Positions 43,531 through 51,880 of a DNA stretch of 52,062 nt are shown here, in pieces. The stretch spans positions 1-52,062 of the forward strand of contig JANXVE010000117.1 in NCBI GenBank assembly GCA_025351825.1, given 5' to 3'. The stretch's first letter is position 1. Every line of letters starts with the position of its first letter. Origin of the DNA: Chamaesiphon sp. 341R_metabat_111 (GTDB lineage Bacteria > Cyanobacteriota > Cyanobacteriia > Cyanobacteriales > Chamaesiphonaceae). Under the pieces are notes generated by a model, which saw only the letters and a list, made by a program, of their open reading frames with translations, was not told the origin of the DNA and searched no databases. A program made the translations under genes and the position numbers.

Positions 43531-46086
43531 ATGGCTATAAAAGAAGACGATTTTCTCGCGCTGCCAGAGTACTGGCAACTAACGCCTACAGGGAAAATTA
43601 AGGCGGGTAAGGTTAACCCCAAGGCTCCATATCTTGATGACTGGCAAAACAAAGATGTCGATCGAGCTTTTATGCAGCGCGAGATCGATGCAGGTAAAGC
43701 AGTTGGAATTGGATTAAGACTGGGAGAACCCAGCGGATGTGTAGTCGCGATCGACTTTGATGGACAATCGGCGATCGATCTCGGACGAGAATCATTTGGT
43801 GAAATGCCCGTAACTGTAAACTGGACTTCTGGCAAACCTGGACGATATCAAGCCTTATTTGTCGTTCCCGAACAATATCGCGATCGAGTTAAAAATAAGA
43901 CAGTTAAGACGGGCATTATTGGTGATGACGGTAAAGCCGAGCAACTTGAGTTCAGATATACGGGCAATCAATCAGTCTTACCGCCATCTCCACATCCAAC
44001 AACGGAGGGCTACAAATGGATTAATAACCCGATCGATACTCCGGTGGCCGAATTACCTCAATCTGCGATCGATTACTGGCTCACCCTAATAGAACCAAAG
44101 GTCGAACAGAAAAAGACTAAGCCTAAGCCACAAGGTAAACAGCAACAACCTAAAATTGCAAATAGCGATATTCCGCCTATTCCTCTCAAAAATTGTCTGG
44201 CTAAATCAAATCAAAATTTACTGGGTGGGGTAAGCGAAGGTGGTCGGAACCAAGCAGGGACAGCACTATCACGAGATTTAATTGGCTGTGCTAATTATCT
44301 AGATTCTGAAGGAATACCATATGATGGCGACCCACGAGATTTGTTTGATGGATTTGCTGATGGCTGTTTCCCACCCATTGGTTTTGGTAAAGAGGACGAA
44401 CCTGATGAACCCGATCGAATATGGAGATCGGCGGAGAATGATAATCCTTCGCCAGCATGTACGACAGAAGGTATCGACAATATTATCGAAGCTTGGAATA
44501 AAAAACATAGCTCCCATGAGGATAAAAAGACGGCAGGCGACCGACTGCTAGAGATAGCTCAAACTGATACTGAATACTTTCATACCTCTGACAAGGTTCC
44601 TTATGTAGACATCCTCATCGATGGCAACCGTCATACGTACTCAATTCGCTCAAAAGCGTTTCGCTTATGGCTATTGGGTGGATATTATAAAGCATTGGGT
44701 AAAGGTGTCAGCTCACAAACACTTCAAGATACGCTCTCAACTTTAGAAGCGATCGCTATATTTGATAGTCATACTTGCGACGTTCATTTGAGAGTAGCCG
44801 AACACCAGGGGAAAAAATATCTCGACTTGGGAACAGCAGACTGGAGAGCAGTTGAAATCGATTTATCAGGTTGGCGGTTGGTACCTAATCCACCAGTGCG
44901 GTTTTGGCGACCGGATTCACTACTATCATTACCCTATCCAGTCGAGGGGGGAAGCCTAGATGAGTTGAAACAACTACTCAATGTTGATGGAGGGGCATGG
45001 ATTCTAATTGTCACATTCTTACTGTTCTGCTTTTGCCCCAGTAAAACATATCCAGTTCTGGTTATTTTAGCTCACAGAGGTTGTGGTAAGACCGCAGCGG
45101 CAGAGATTCTCAAAGGATTAGTCGATCCTGGCAAAGCGGCTCTGATTAAGCTCCAGGGTGACACACTCAAATTAGCTGTGACTCTCTCCCGTCGATGGTT
45201 GCCTGTTTACGATAACGTCGGTCACATTAGCCCCGATCAGTCAGACGATCTCTGTCGGGTGGCTACAAATTTTGGGTATAGCACTCGTACTTTGCACACC
45301 ACCGATGAGGAAACGACATTCGAGTTTACTCGCCCGCAGATAATTACCGCGATCGATGCCCTGGTGACTCGTGATGATTTAGCCGATCGGGTGTTAATGG
45401 TGCAACTACCAGAGATTACCGAAGACAAGCGATTACCCCAAGCCGAACTAGATGCCAAAGTTGAAGCAGCCAGACCGAGAATTCTGGGAGCACTGTTAAC
45501 TGCACTCAGCCAAACATTAGCCCAACTACCCCATACCAAACCCGAAACGCTTCCTCGGATGGCGGATTATGCTCTATTCGCGATCGCGAGTGAGAAAGCA
45601 CTTGGTCTGAAGGATGGTGATTTTATGAAGGTATTCAATCAAAGCCGTGAACAGTCCAGACAGATTGTAATCGAGTCTTCGCCAGTTGGTGAAGCGATTG
45701 TGCGGTTGATGGAAAACTACCCAATTCCCAAGTCTTGGAAAGGAACTGCATCCCAGTTGTTGAAAGAACTGGAGCAGCACACCGATGAAGCTACTTATCG
45801 ATCGCGATATTTCCCCAAAGCCTCTAACCTGCTGAGTCGTCAACTCAAACGACTAACTCCAGATTTGAAGTTAGTGGGAATTAATATATCGGAATCTAGG
45901 ATACATGGAGGGACGAGACAACTAGTTTTAGAGAAAGTTGTAAAAGTATCGTCACCATCGTCACCAGAGTACGATCGAACTCCAGATGACCCTCTCCATA
46001 AAGATTCCAGTGGTGACGATAGCGGTGACGATACGGTGACGGTCAACAGCCAGGGTGACGATACTTTTCAGGGTGACGATAACTGA
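43531..46086 (+). CDS. Primase-polymerase/ATPase replication protein of the island
   Basis: An 851-residue multidomain replication protein. Residues about 10-190 are a bifunctional primase/polymerase (Prim-Pol) domain: VNPKAPYLDDWQNK, GIGLRLGEPSGCVVAIDFDGQ with the metal-binding D-F-D, then QLEFRYTGNQSVLPPSPHP. Residues about 495-660 are a helicase-like ATPase: Walker A AHRGCGKTAA (near 515), Walker B-like LPVYDNVGHIS, then FTRPQIITAIDALVTRDDLADRVLMVQLP. The last 45 residues (VSSPSSPEYDRTPDDP, GDDSGDD...) are low complexity because the DNA there holds iterons. Similar proteins initiate replication of plasmids and phage satellites. Confidence 0.85.
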   Translation: MAIKEDDFLALPEYWQLTPTGKIKAGKVNPKAPYLDDWQNKDVDRAFMQREIDAGKAVGIGLRLGEPSGCVVAIDFDGQSAIDLGRESFGEMPVTVNWTSGKPGRYQALFVVPEQYRDRVKNKTVKTGIIGDDGKAEQLEFRYTGNQSVLPPSPHPTTEGYKWINNPIDTPVAELPQSAIDYWLTLIEPKVEQKKTKPKPQGKQQQPKIANSDIPPIPLKNCLAKSNQNLLGGVSEGGRNQAGTALSRDLIGCANYLDSEGIPYDGDPRDLFDGFADGCFPPIGFGKEDEPDEPDRIWRSAENDNPSPACTTEGIDNIIEAWNKKHSSHEDKKTAGDRLLEIAQTDTEYFHTSDKVPYVDILIDGNRHTYSIRSKAFRLWLLGGYYKALGKGVSSQTLQDTLSTLEAIAIFDSHTCDVHLRVAEHQGKKYLDLGTADWRAVEIDLSGWRLVPNPPVRFWRPDSLLSLPYPVEGGSLDELKQLLNVDGGAWILIVTFLLFCFCPSKTYPVLVILAHRGCGKTAAAEILKGLVDPGKAALIKLQGDTLKLAVTLSRRWLPVYDNVGHISPDQSDDLCRVATNFGYSTRTLHTTDEETTFEFTRPQIITAIDALVTRDDLADRVLMVQLPEITEDKRLPQAELDAKVEAARPRILGALLTALSQTLAQLPHTKPETLPRMADYALFAIASEKALGLKDGDFMKVFNQSREQSRQIVIESSPVGEAIVRLMENYPIPKSWKGTASQLLKELEQHTDEATYRSRYFPKASNLLSRQLKRLTPDLKLVGINISESRIHGGTRQLVLEKVVKVSSPSSPEYDRTPDDPLHKDSSGDDSGDDTVTVNSQGDDTFQGDDN

Positions 46087-46167
46087 TTTTCTATCGTCAC
46101 CATATCGTCACCCGCTCTATCCAACGTACAGCAGCACTTTCATGCTAGTGGTGACGATGGTGACGAT
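45948..46167. repeat. Iteron cluster, candidate replication origin
   Basis: Eleven copies of the 9-mer GGTGACGAT or its complement ATCGTCACC occur in 220 bp. ATCGTCACC: 45948-45956 and 45957-45965 (tandem), 46093-46101, 46104-46112. GGTGACGAT: 46012-46020, 46024-46032, 46035-46043 (one mismatch), 46054-46062, 46072-46080, 46150-46158 and 46159-46167 (tandem). An A+T-rich stretch follows (46168-46215). The array overlaps the 3' end of the replication gene, the classic place for a Rep-bound origin. Confidence 0.8.
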
Positions 46168-46592
46168 AAAAATTCTTTATTTGCTGAAGCAGACATAAAA
46201 GATTCTAAAAATTCTGCCGTCTTAAAAGTTGGCGACCATCACTAGGGAGGAAACCCGACAGGATGAGTATACTGTGAGTGTCAGGAAGTTGCGACTGCCT
46301 GAATAGCAGAGGCTCTGGTAATTGCTGGAGCCTCCGGCTGTGGCCCATAACTGAGTGGTAGAAGTATTTAGATTGATTTAACTGCAAACACCTTTTGACG
46401 ATCGCTTGGTCGCTAGAGCGAGGCTTCCAAGTCCTATGTATCACTTTGAAGGTTAATGAATTGTGGCGGATTCGATCGGCAAAATGTAGTTGTGTACGAC
46501 GATCGATCTCACAAACCTTCATAGATCTGGACACTGACGATCGATAGTCTCTCTCATAAGCTAGGAAGTGAAACCTTCACACTACAGCTTAG
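46168..46592. other. Intergenic region after the iterons
   Basis: About 425 bp without a convincing gene: an AT-rich stretch (46168-46215), then mixed DNA with a GGAGGAAACCC box at 46244 and a GAGGCTCTGGTAATTGCTGGAGCCTC hairpin-like run near 46310-46336. The upstream region of the glycine-zipper gene is at its right end. No RNA gene recognised. Confidence 0.5.
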
Positions 46593-47195
46593 ATGGACGC
46601 AGATAACCAGATCCAAACTGAATCTTCACCACATGATGACTTTAACGTGAGAGAAACTGTTGATGCGATCGATGATGGAATTAAATTCGCAGACAACGCT
46701 AATACTGTTCGGAACGTAGCCCAAGGAATGGCGGCTGGCGGTGCTATGGCTGGTGCTGTGGCTACTGGCGGTGCTGGCATGATGTCTGGATTGGCTGCGG
46801 TTGGTGGAGTCGTGGGCGGAGGTGCTGTTGCTGGAATCGGTGTTTTGGGTGCTGCTCCCGCTGCTGCTGCCAAAATGGTGATGAATCAAGTTTTAGTAGA
46901 TGACGATCGCCTGTCCGATGAAGAACGGGAAGCGCGTTCGGTGGGTAGAACTATGACGACAGTGGGTGCAGTTGCTGGCAGTGCAGGAACGGTGGGGGCA
47001 ATCGCAACGGCTGGTGGTGTTGCTGGACTGAGCGGGGCAGGCATAACTTCCGGTTTAGCCGCGATCGGTGGGACTGTTGGCGGTGGTATGGGTGCAGGAA
47101 TAGCGATCGCGGTAGCAGCTCCGGCAGTAGTAGCGGCTGGTGTGGGTTATGGAGCTTATAAAATTTGGCAGTGGATGACCTCAACAGATGAGTAA
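46593..47195 (+). CDS. Glycine-zipper membrane protein with internal duplication
   Basis: A 200-residue protein, 40% or so Gly+Ala by eye. After an acidic N-terminal 40 residues there are two copies of one hydrophobic module: SGLAAVGGVVGGGAVAGIGVL (about 65-85) and SGLAAIGGTVGGGMGAGIAIA (about 155-175), each followed by AAPA. The GxxxG-type spacing is that of glycine-zipper helices, which pack tightly in membranes. A charged segment (VDDDRLSDEEREARS) separates the modules. Function unknown; pore-forming effector, bacteriocin-like or structural roles are open. It lies between the island origin and a modification enzyme gene. Confidence 0.65.
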   Translation: MDADNQIQTESSPHDDFNVRETVDAIDDGIKFADNANTVRNVAQGMAAGGAMAGAVATGGAGMMSGLAAVGGVVGGGAVAGIGVLGAAPAAAAKMVMNQVLVDDDRLSDEEREARSVGRTMTTVGAVAGSAGTVGAIATAGGVAGLSGAGITSGLAAIGGTVGGGMGAGIAIAVAAPAVVAAGVGYGAYKIWQWMTSTDE

Positions 47196-47287
47196 GAACC
47201 TATTGCAATCTTCCCTAGAAGGTATTCTTGCGAGTAACCCAATCTTGGATACTTGCTAATTATCCAGTTCTTAACTTAATAGTAAAT

Positions 47288-47692
47288 ATGCACCATCCGC
47301 AAATATACGATACTATTTCAATTCTTGAAGATTTTTTCTTGCTCACTGATACTCAATTTAGATGTCAAATTGAACCCGCACTCTACTTTAAATCAATCTC
47401 TAAAGAACTTACAACAGCGGAAGAAGACACTCCTGCCCAAGATTACCAATGATTCAGAATTATTCGCCCTCTTAATAATGGTAGGGTCGAAATTAATATA
47501 TTTGGTTATTCTAGAGACAATGACTCGATGGACATGTAGTGATAATTACGGATGCCATTTCGATCGATCTGGAGATCGATATCGATCGAGTCTCCACCAA
47601 TCAAAACTACTGATAAATACTATTTCTATCCTGATGAGCTGCAAGGGCACGTTAAGGCTATCAACCCTTTGACACAGCAGGAAAACGATTGA
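47288..47692 (+). pseudogene. Decayed gene before the modification enzyme
   Basis: One frame reads well in three pieces: MHHPQIYDTISILEDFFLL to AQDYQ (stop TGA 47450-47452), FRIIRPLNNGRVEINIFGYSRDNDSMDM (stops TAG TGA TAA, 47537-47545), and SPPIKTTDKYYFYPDELQG to TQQEND (stop 47690-47692). The middle gap is open in the next frame (HVVIITDAISIDLEID). The pattern is that of one gene of about 134 codons broken by a nonsense codon and paired frame shifts. The family is not recognised. Confidence 0.5.
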
Positions 47693-47743
47693 TTCAAAAT
47701 CGTCCAGATGACTGGTGCTTGGGTATATTGCGAACTACCCGAC

Positions 47744-50700
47744 ATGATTGCATCTGCGCCTCAGCTCAACCGAATCGAATCAGCCTTAAAGTCACTTACT
47801 GATACTCGCAGCCTCAAAGAACTTTTTTACGATCGATTACATTACGATCGAGTCAGCGAAACTATTTCTACTCGCAGATTTTCGGATTCGGTGCGGGCTA
47901 GTCTGGGGGATAGCGAACCGCTACTATTGGCTGATGGTGGAGTCGGGGGACAGTTTAAGGTTATTTACACGCGGTTGAGTTCCCAACAGATTTACAAGCA
48001 ACAGCAGCGGGGCATTATTGAATCGTTGTTGGGTATTCATCCACACTCGCTATTTGTCTTCTCTAATCAGGGTCAGGATGACTGGCATTTTATTAATGCT
48101 AAACATGACGAGCAGAATACTCAACGGCGGTTGTTGCGGCGGATAGTGGTCAATCAGCGGGAGCAGTTACGCACGGCGATCGAACAAATTGGTGAGTTAG
48201 ATTTACAGTCGATCGGGCAGCAATGCAGGAAGAAGGCGATCGAGCTGGAGCCACTAGAAATTCAGATTCAGCATGATGAGGCGTTTGATGTTGAGAAGGT
48301 AACGGATCGGTTCTTCTCGGAGTACAAGCTGGTATTTGAGTCGGTTGAGGGTTCGATAAAAGGCATCCAGGATGCGGAGCAGAAGCGGTTATTTACCCAG
48401 AAGTTGTTCAACCGTCTGATGTTTATTGCTTTTGTCCAGAAGAAGGGCTGGTTGGAGTTTAATGGCTCTGGGGATTATTTTAAGTCTCTCTGGCAAGACT
48501 ATCAGAAATCCCCCAACCCTTTTGGAAAGAGGGCTAAGAGGGAGGAGGGGAATTTTTATCGCGATCGATTGTCGCATTTGTTCTTTGCAGGTTTGAACGA
48601 TCCTGACAGGCAGGGTGATAAGGAGCTGATTGAATTGATTGGCAATGTGCCATATCTGAATGGGGGGTTATTTGAAGAGGATGCGAGTGAGATGGTGCCT
48701 GGGATTGTGGTGCCGGATGGGGCGATCGAGGATATTCTGACTAAGTTATTTGACAGGTTTAATTTTACGGTGAGTGAGAGTACGCCGCTGGATGTGGATG
48801 TGGCGGTAGATCCAGAGATGTTGGGGAAGGTATTCGAGGAGCTGGTGACAAATCGGCATGGTTCGGGGAGTTACTACACGCCGAAGCCGATTGTGGCTTT
48901 TATGTGTCGGGAGACGTTGAAGGGGTATTTGAAGTCGAAGTGTGCTGAGGATGTGGAGAAGATCGATCGGTTTGTGGATGACCATGAGAGTGGCGATCTT
49001 GCCGATCCTGAAGCTGTTTTGAATGCGTTGAAGTCTGTCACAGCTTGCGATCCGGCTTGTGGCAGTGGGGCATATTTATTGGGGATGATGCACGAGTTAC
49101 TGGATTTGCGGGCTTGTCTGTTTGCTAGCAATAATCTGGGGGCGGAGAGTGTCTATGGGCGGAAGTTGGAGATTATTGAGAATAATCTTTATGGGGTGGA
49201 TAAGGATGTGTTTGCGGTGAATATTGCGCGGTTGCGGCTGTGGTTATCGTTGTCGGTGGATGGAGATAAGCCACAGCCGTTACCAAATCTCAAGTACAAG
49301 CTGGAGCAGGGGGATAGTTTGATTACGCCTGTTGTTGCTAGTCAGCTATCGTTACGCACAGGTTCGGTGCAGGAGTTTCAGCGGTTGAAGTCGGAATATT
49401 TGACGGCGCATGGAAAGGAGAAGAAGGCTGGTTTGGAGAGGAAGATCGAGGATATTAAGGAGCAAATTGCAACTTTTACGCCTGGTGTTTGCAAGGCGGG
49501 TGATTTCGATTGGATGGTGGATTTTGCGGAGATTATGGCAGATGGTGGGTTTGATATTCAGGTTGCAAATCCGCCTTATGTGAGGATGGAGCTTTTCAAG
49601 GAAATTAAATCGACTTTGAAAAAGAACTTTCCCGAAGCTCATAGCGATCGATCTGATTTGTACTGTTATTTCTATGCTCGATCGCTTCAACTCCTCAAAC
49701 CTGGAGGAATGCTAGCTTTTATCTCTTCAAATAAATGGTTCAAGGCTGGATATGGTGGGAAGCTGCGACAGTATATTGCAGATACTTGTGATATTCACAG
49801 TATTACTGATTTTGGAGAATTGCCAGTATTTAAAAGTGCTGCTGTCCTGACGATGATATTTGTCAGTCAACTTAAAGATAAGAATAGTAACGCAGCTAAA
49901 AAGTCAAGCTCATTAAAATTCACTGAGGTTCAGTCATTATCGGCTCCTTATCCTGATGTTAAAGCTCTTATTCAATCCTGTGGTAGCTTTCTTCCTCATG
50001 ATGCAATTAATGGTGCAAACTGGCTCTTAACCGATCGGGTTTCGGCTGACAGAATAAAGCAAATGAGATCGAATAGCATCCCATTGAGTAAATATGTTCA
50101 CGGTAAAATTTCTTATGGAATAAAGACGGGTTGTGATAAAGCTTTTGTCATAGATGAAGATACTCGTAATATGCTGGTTCAAGAAAATCCAGATAGTGCG
50201 AAAGTTATAAAAATGCTAGTGGTCGGAGATGATATTCGCAAATGGCATACTAAAGACAAGAATCGGTACTTAATCTATATGTATCACGGTATTGATATTA
50301 GCAAATTAGATGCTGTCATTAACTATCTCAAGCCTCATCGTCAAAAACTAGAAAAAAGAGCAACAAAGCAGAATTGGTATGAGTTACAACAACCTCAGAT
50401 GAGCTACTGCGCTGCCTTTAATCAGCCTAAAATTATTTATCCAGATATGTGTCAATCATCTAGATTTACTTTTGATGATAAAAAAGTATTCATTAAAGAC
50501 ACTGCTTTTATTATTCCTATGAATGACATGTATTTGTTAGGGGTACTAAATTCCACTTATGTATGGAAATATTTAGATGATGCCTGCTCCGAGATACTAG
50601 GTCAGAGCTTGAGGTTGAAAAATCTTTACATGAATCAAGTTCCAATTCCCCAAGCCAGTGAAATAGAGCGAAAGGCTATATCTAAACTGGTGCAAAAATG

Positions 50701-50926
50701 TCTAGATGCCAAAGGTGTTGGCTGTGAGGTATGGGAGCAGGAGATTGATGAGATTGTGGCGGGGCTGTATGGATTTGCGTCAGAAACTCCACCGCTGGAT
50801 GCGAAAAGTTTGGGTTTTGGTAAAGAGGTACAACACGAGCCAGAATTAGCTGTATTGACTAGCAAAACTAGGAAGTCAAAGCAACCAGCCAACACTAGTA
50901 CGTCGATAGAGAGCGATCTTAACTAA
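47744..50926 (+). CDS. Eco57I-type restriction-modification methyltransferase
   Basis: A protein of 1060 residues from ATG 47744; ATG 47708 would add 12. It has a class I N6-adenine methyltransferase core: motif I ACDPACGSGAYLLGM (around residues 435-449), GVDKDVFAVNIARLRLWLSL, and motif IV VANPPYVRME (around 608). A TaqI-like specificity region follows (SRFTFDDKKVFIKDTAFIIPM, LGVLNSTYVWKYLDD). The N-terminal 150 residues (SLFVFSNQGQDDWHFINAK) are typical of type IIG/BREX-like enzymes; a nuclease site could not be assigned with confidence. G+C varies along the gene, and a palindromic repeat lies in frame at 48506-48555. Confidence 0.88.
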   Translation: MIASAPQLNRIESALKSLTDTRSLKELFYDRLHYDRVSETISTRRFSDSVRASLGDSEPLLLADGGVGGQFKVIYTRLSSQQIYKQQQRGIIESLLGIHPHSLFVFSNQGQDDWHFINAKHDEQNTQRRLLRRIVVNQREQLRTAIEQIGELDLQSIGQQCRKKAIELEPLEIQIQHDEAFDVEKVTDRFFSEYKLVFESVEGSIKGIQDAEQKRLFTQKLFNRLMFIAFVQKKGWLEFNGSGDYFKSLWQDYQKSPNPFGKRAKREEGNFYRDRLSHLFFAGLNDPDRQGDKELIELIGNVPYLNGGLFEEDASEMVPGIVVPDGAIEDILTKLFDRFNFTVSESTPLDVDVAVDPEMLGKVFEELVTNRHGSGSYYTPKPIVAFMCRETLKGYLKSKCAEDVEKIDRFVDDHESGDLADPEAVLNALKSVTACDPACGSGAYLLGMMHELLDLRACLFASNNLGAESVYGRKLEIIENNLYGVDKDVFAVNIARLRLWLSLSVDGDKPQPLPNLKYKLEQGDSLITPVVASQLSLRTGSVQEFQRLKSEYLTAHGKEKKAGLERKIEDIKEQIATFTPGVCKAGDFDWMVDFAEIMADGGFDIQVANPPYVRMELFKEIKSTLKKNFPEAHSDRSDLYCYFYARSLQLLKPGGMLAFISSNKWFKAGYGGKLRQYIADTCDIHSITDFGELPVFKSAAVLTMIFVSQLKDKNSNAAKKSSSLKFTEVQSLSAPYPDVKALIQSCGSFLPHDAINGANWLLTDRVSADRIKQMRSNSIPLSKYVHGKISYGIKTGCDKAFVIDEDTRNMLVQENPDSAKVIKMLVVGDDIRKWHTKDKNRYLIYMYHGIDISKLDAVINYLKPHRQKLEKRATKQNWYELQQPQMSYCAAFNQPKIIYPDMCQSSRFTFDDKKVFIKDTAFIIPMNDMYLLGVLNSTYVWKYLDDACSEILGQSLRLKNLYMNQVPIPQASEIERKAISKLVQKCLDAKGVGCEVWEQEIDEIVAGLYGFASETPPLDAKSLGFGKEVQHEPELAVLTSKTRKSKQPANTSTSIESDLN
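48506..48555. repeat. Palindromic repeat lying in frame inside the modification gene
   Basis: AAATCCCCCAACCCTTTTGG and the following G-rich arm ending GGAGGGGAATTT form an imperfect palindrome like the intergenic element at 6171-6323. It encodes KSPNPFGKRAKREEGNF in the enzyme, a basic insert in an otherwise ordinary stretch. Confidence 0.55.
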
Positions 50927-50953
50927 AATTGAAGTAGATTCGAGGAAAATCAG

Positions 50954-51202
50954 ATGCAGTCAGCTTTACATATCACTACCACCATCCAACCTGGCAACAA
51001 AATCGAACTTCAAATTCCCGATGGCGGCATCGGCGACACTGTAGAAGTCTTCGTGATTTTAGCCGATAAAGCCACCACACCACCACCGATCCGACAGTCA
51101 ATTCTCGCCACGATCGATACCATTCACAGCCAGCAGCCCAGCCGCACGGCAGCAGAAATCGAACAACAGATTCAAGAGGCTCGCGACGGATGGGAGAACT
51201 AA
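50954..51202 (+). CDS. Antitoxin partner of the PIN toxin
   Basis: An 82-residue protein. Its first half (HITTTIQPGNKIELQIPDGGIGDTVEVFVIL) has the strand-rich look of an AbrB-like or operator-binding domain. The second half is helical (RQSILATIDTIHSQQPSRTAAEIEQQIQEARDGWEN), as in antitoxins that wrap their toxin; the ending E-x-RD-x-W is common in cyanobacterial VapB-like proteins. It overlaps the toxin gene by 13 bp, the usual translational coupling. Confidence 0.75.
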   Translation: MQSALHITTTIQPGNKIELQIPDGGIGDTVEVFVILADKATTPPPIRQSILATIDTIHSQQPSRTAAEIEQQIQEARDGWEN

Positions 51203-51624
51203 ATTTACCCATTGGGAGCAACGTCTATATCGATACGCCGATTTTGATTTATACCCTCGAAAATCATCCCGATTTTTATCCATTGCTAAAACCACTGTGG
51301 GCAAAGTTTGGAAATAGTGAGATTTCGATTTTTACTAGCGAATTAATCATTACCGAGGCATTAGTATCACCCTTACGCAGTGGAGATGTCAGATCGATCG
51401 CTAATTACGAGCAGCTAATTTTCTATGCTGGCATTAATTTAATCCCGATCGATCGAAATATTCTACTCGCAGCTACCGATCTCCGCGCCAAGTATCGCAT
51501 CAAAACCCCAGACGCAATTCACGCAGCAACGTCTCGATCGCTGGGTTGTAATCGATTTATCACTAACGACAAAGGTTTCCGCAATATCGCGGGTTTGCCT
51601 GTCTTGATTCTTAGTGAAATCTAG
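51190..51624 (+). CDS. PIN-domain toxin (VapC-like)
   Basis: A 144-residue PIN ribonuclease. The four acidic residues are in place: Asp15 in NVYIDTPILIY, Glu near 58 in SELIITEALV, Asp near 104 in IKTPDAIHAATS and Asp in RFITNDKGF near the end. It cleaves RNA when freed from its antitoxin. It forms a two-gene operon with the overlapping upstream antitoxin, and stabilises the accessory region or acts in defence; the choice is inference. Confidence 0.9.
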   Translation: MGELNLPIGSNVYIDTPILIYTLENHPDFYPLLKPLWAKFGNSEISIFTSELIITEALVSPLRSGDVRSIANYEQLIFYAGINLIPIDRNILLAATDLRAKYRIKTPDAIHAATSRSLGCNRFITNDKGFRNIAGLPVLILSEI

Positions 51625-51697
51625 AAAGAGTTATCGCCCAGGTTGGGCGATCGATTGTTTTCATTTACAACCCACATTCCGCACGATTGAAATCGTC

Positions 51698-51768
51698 GCT
51701 GATGCTGCAAAGTCCGCCTACGCGGACTGGATTTATTAGTCCGCGTAGGCGGACTTTGCAACATCAGC
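51698..51768. repeat. Long palindrome with AGTCCGCGTAGGCGGACT arms
   Basis: Arm 51698-51728 (GCTGATGCTGCAAAGTCCGC...) pairs with 51738-51768 over 31 bp with one mismatch and a 9-nt loop. A second palindrome, AGCGGTTTTAACCGCT, follows at 51769-51784. Both are characteristic of repeated intergenic elements, and may terminate the toxin operon. Confidence 0.85.
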
Positions 51769-51880
51769 AGCGGTTTTAACCGCTGATTTATTTATCGCCC
51801 GATTTCTTACGTTGGAAAACCTGCTGCATTTTGTGGGTAGGGATTTAACTCAATATCTTCCGCAACCTTACCCCAAAACT

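Noticed and set aside
51266-51274. TCATCCCGA, matching the 3' end of tRNA-Pro, as the second attachment site of the island
   Set aside because: Only nine bases match, they are inside the PIN toxin gene, and the preceding T-arm sequence is not repeated; best explained by chance.
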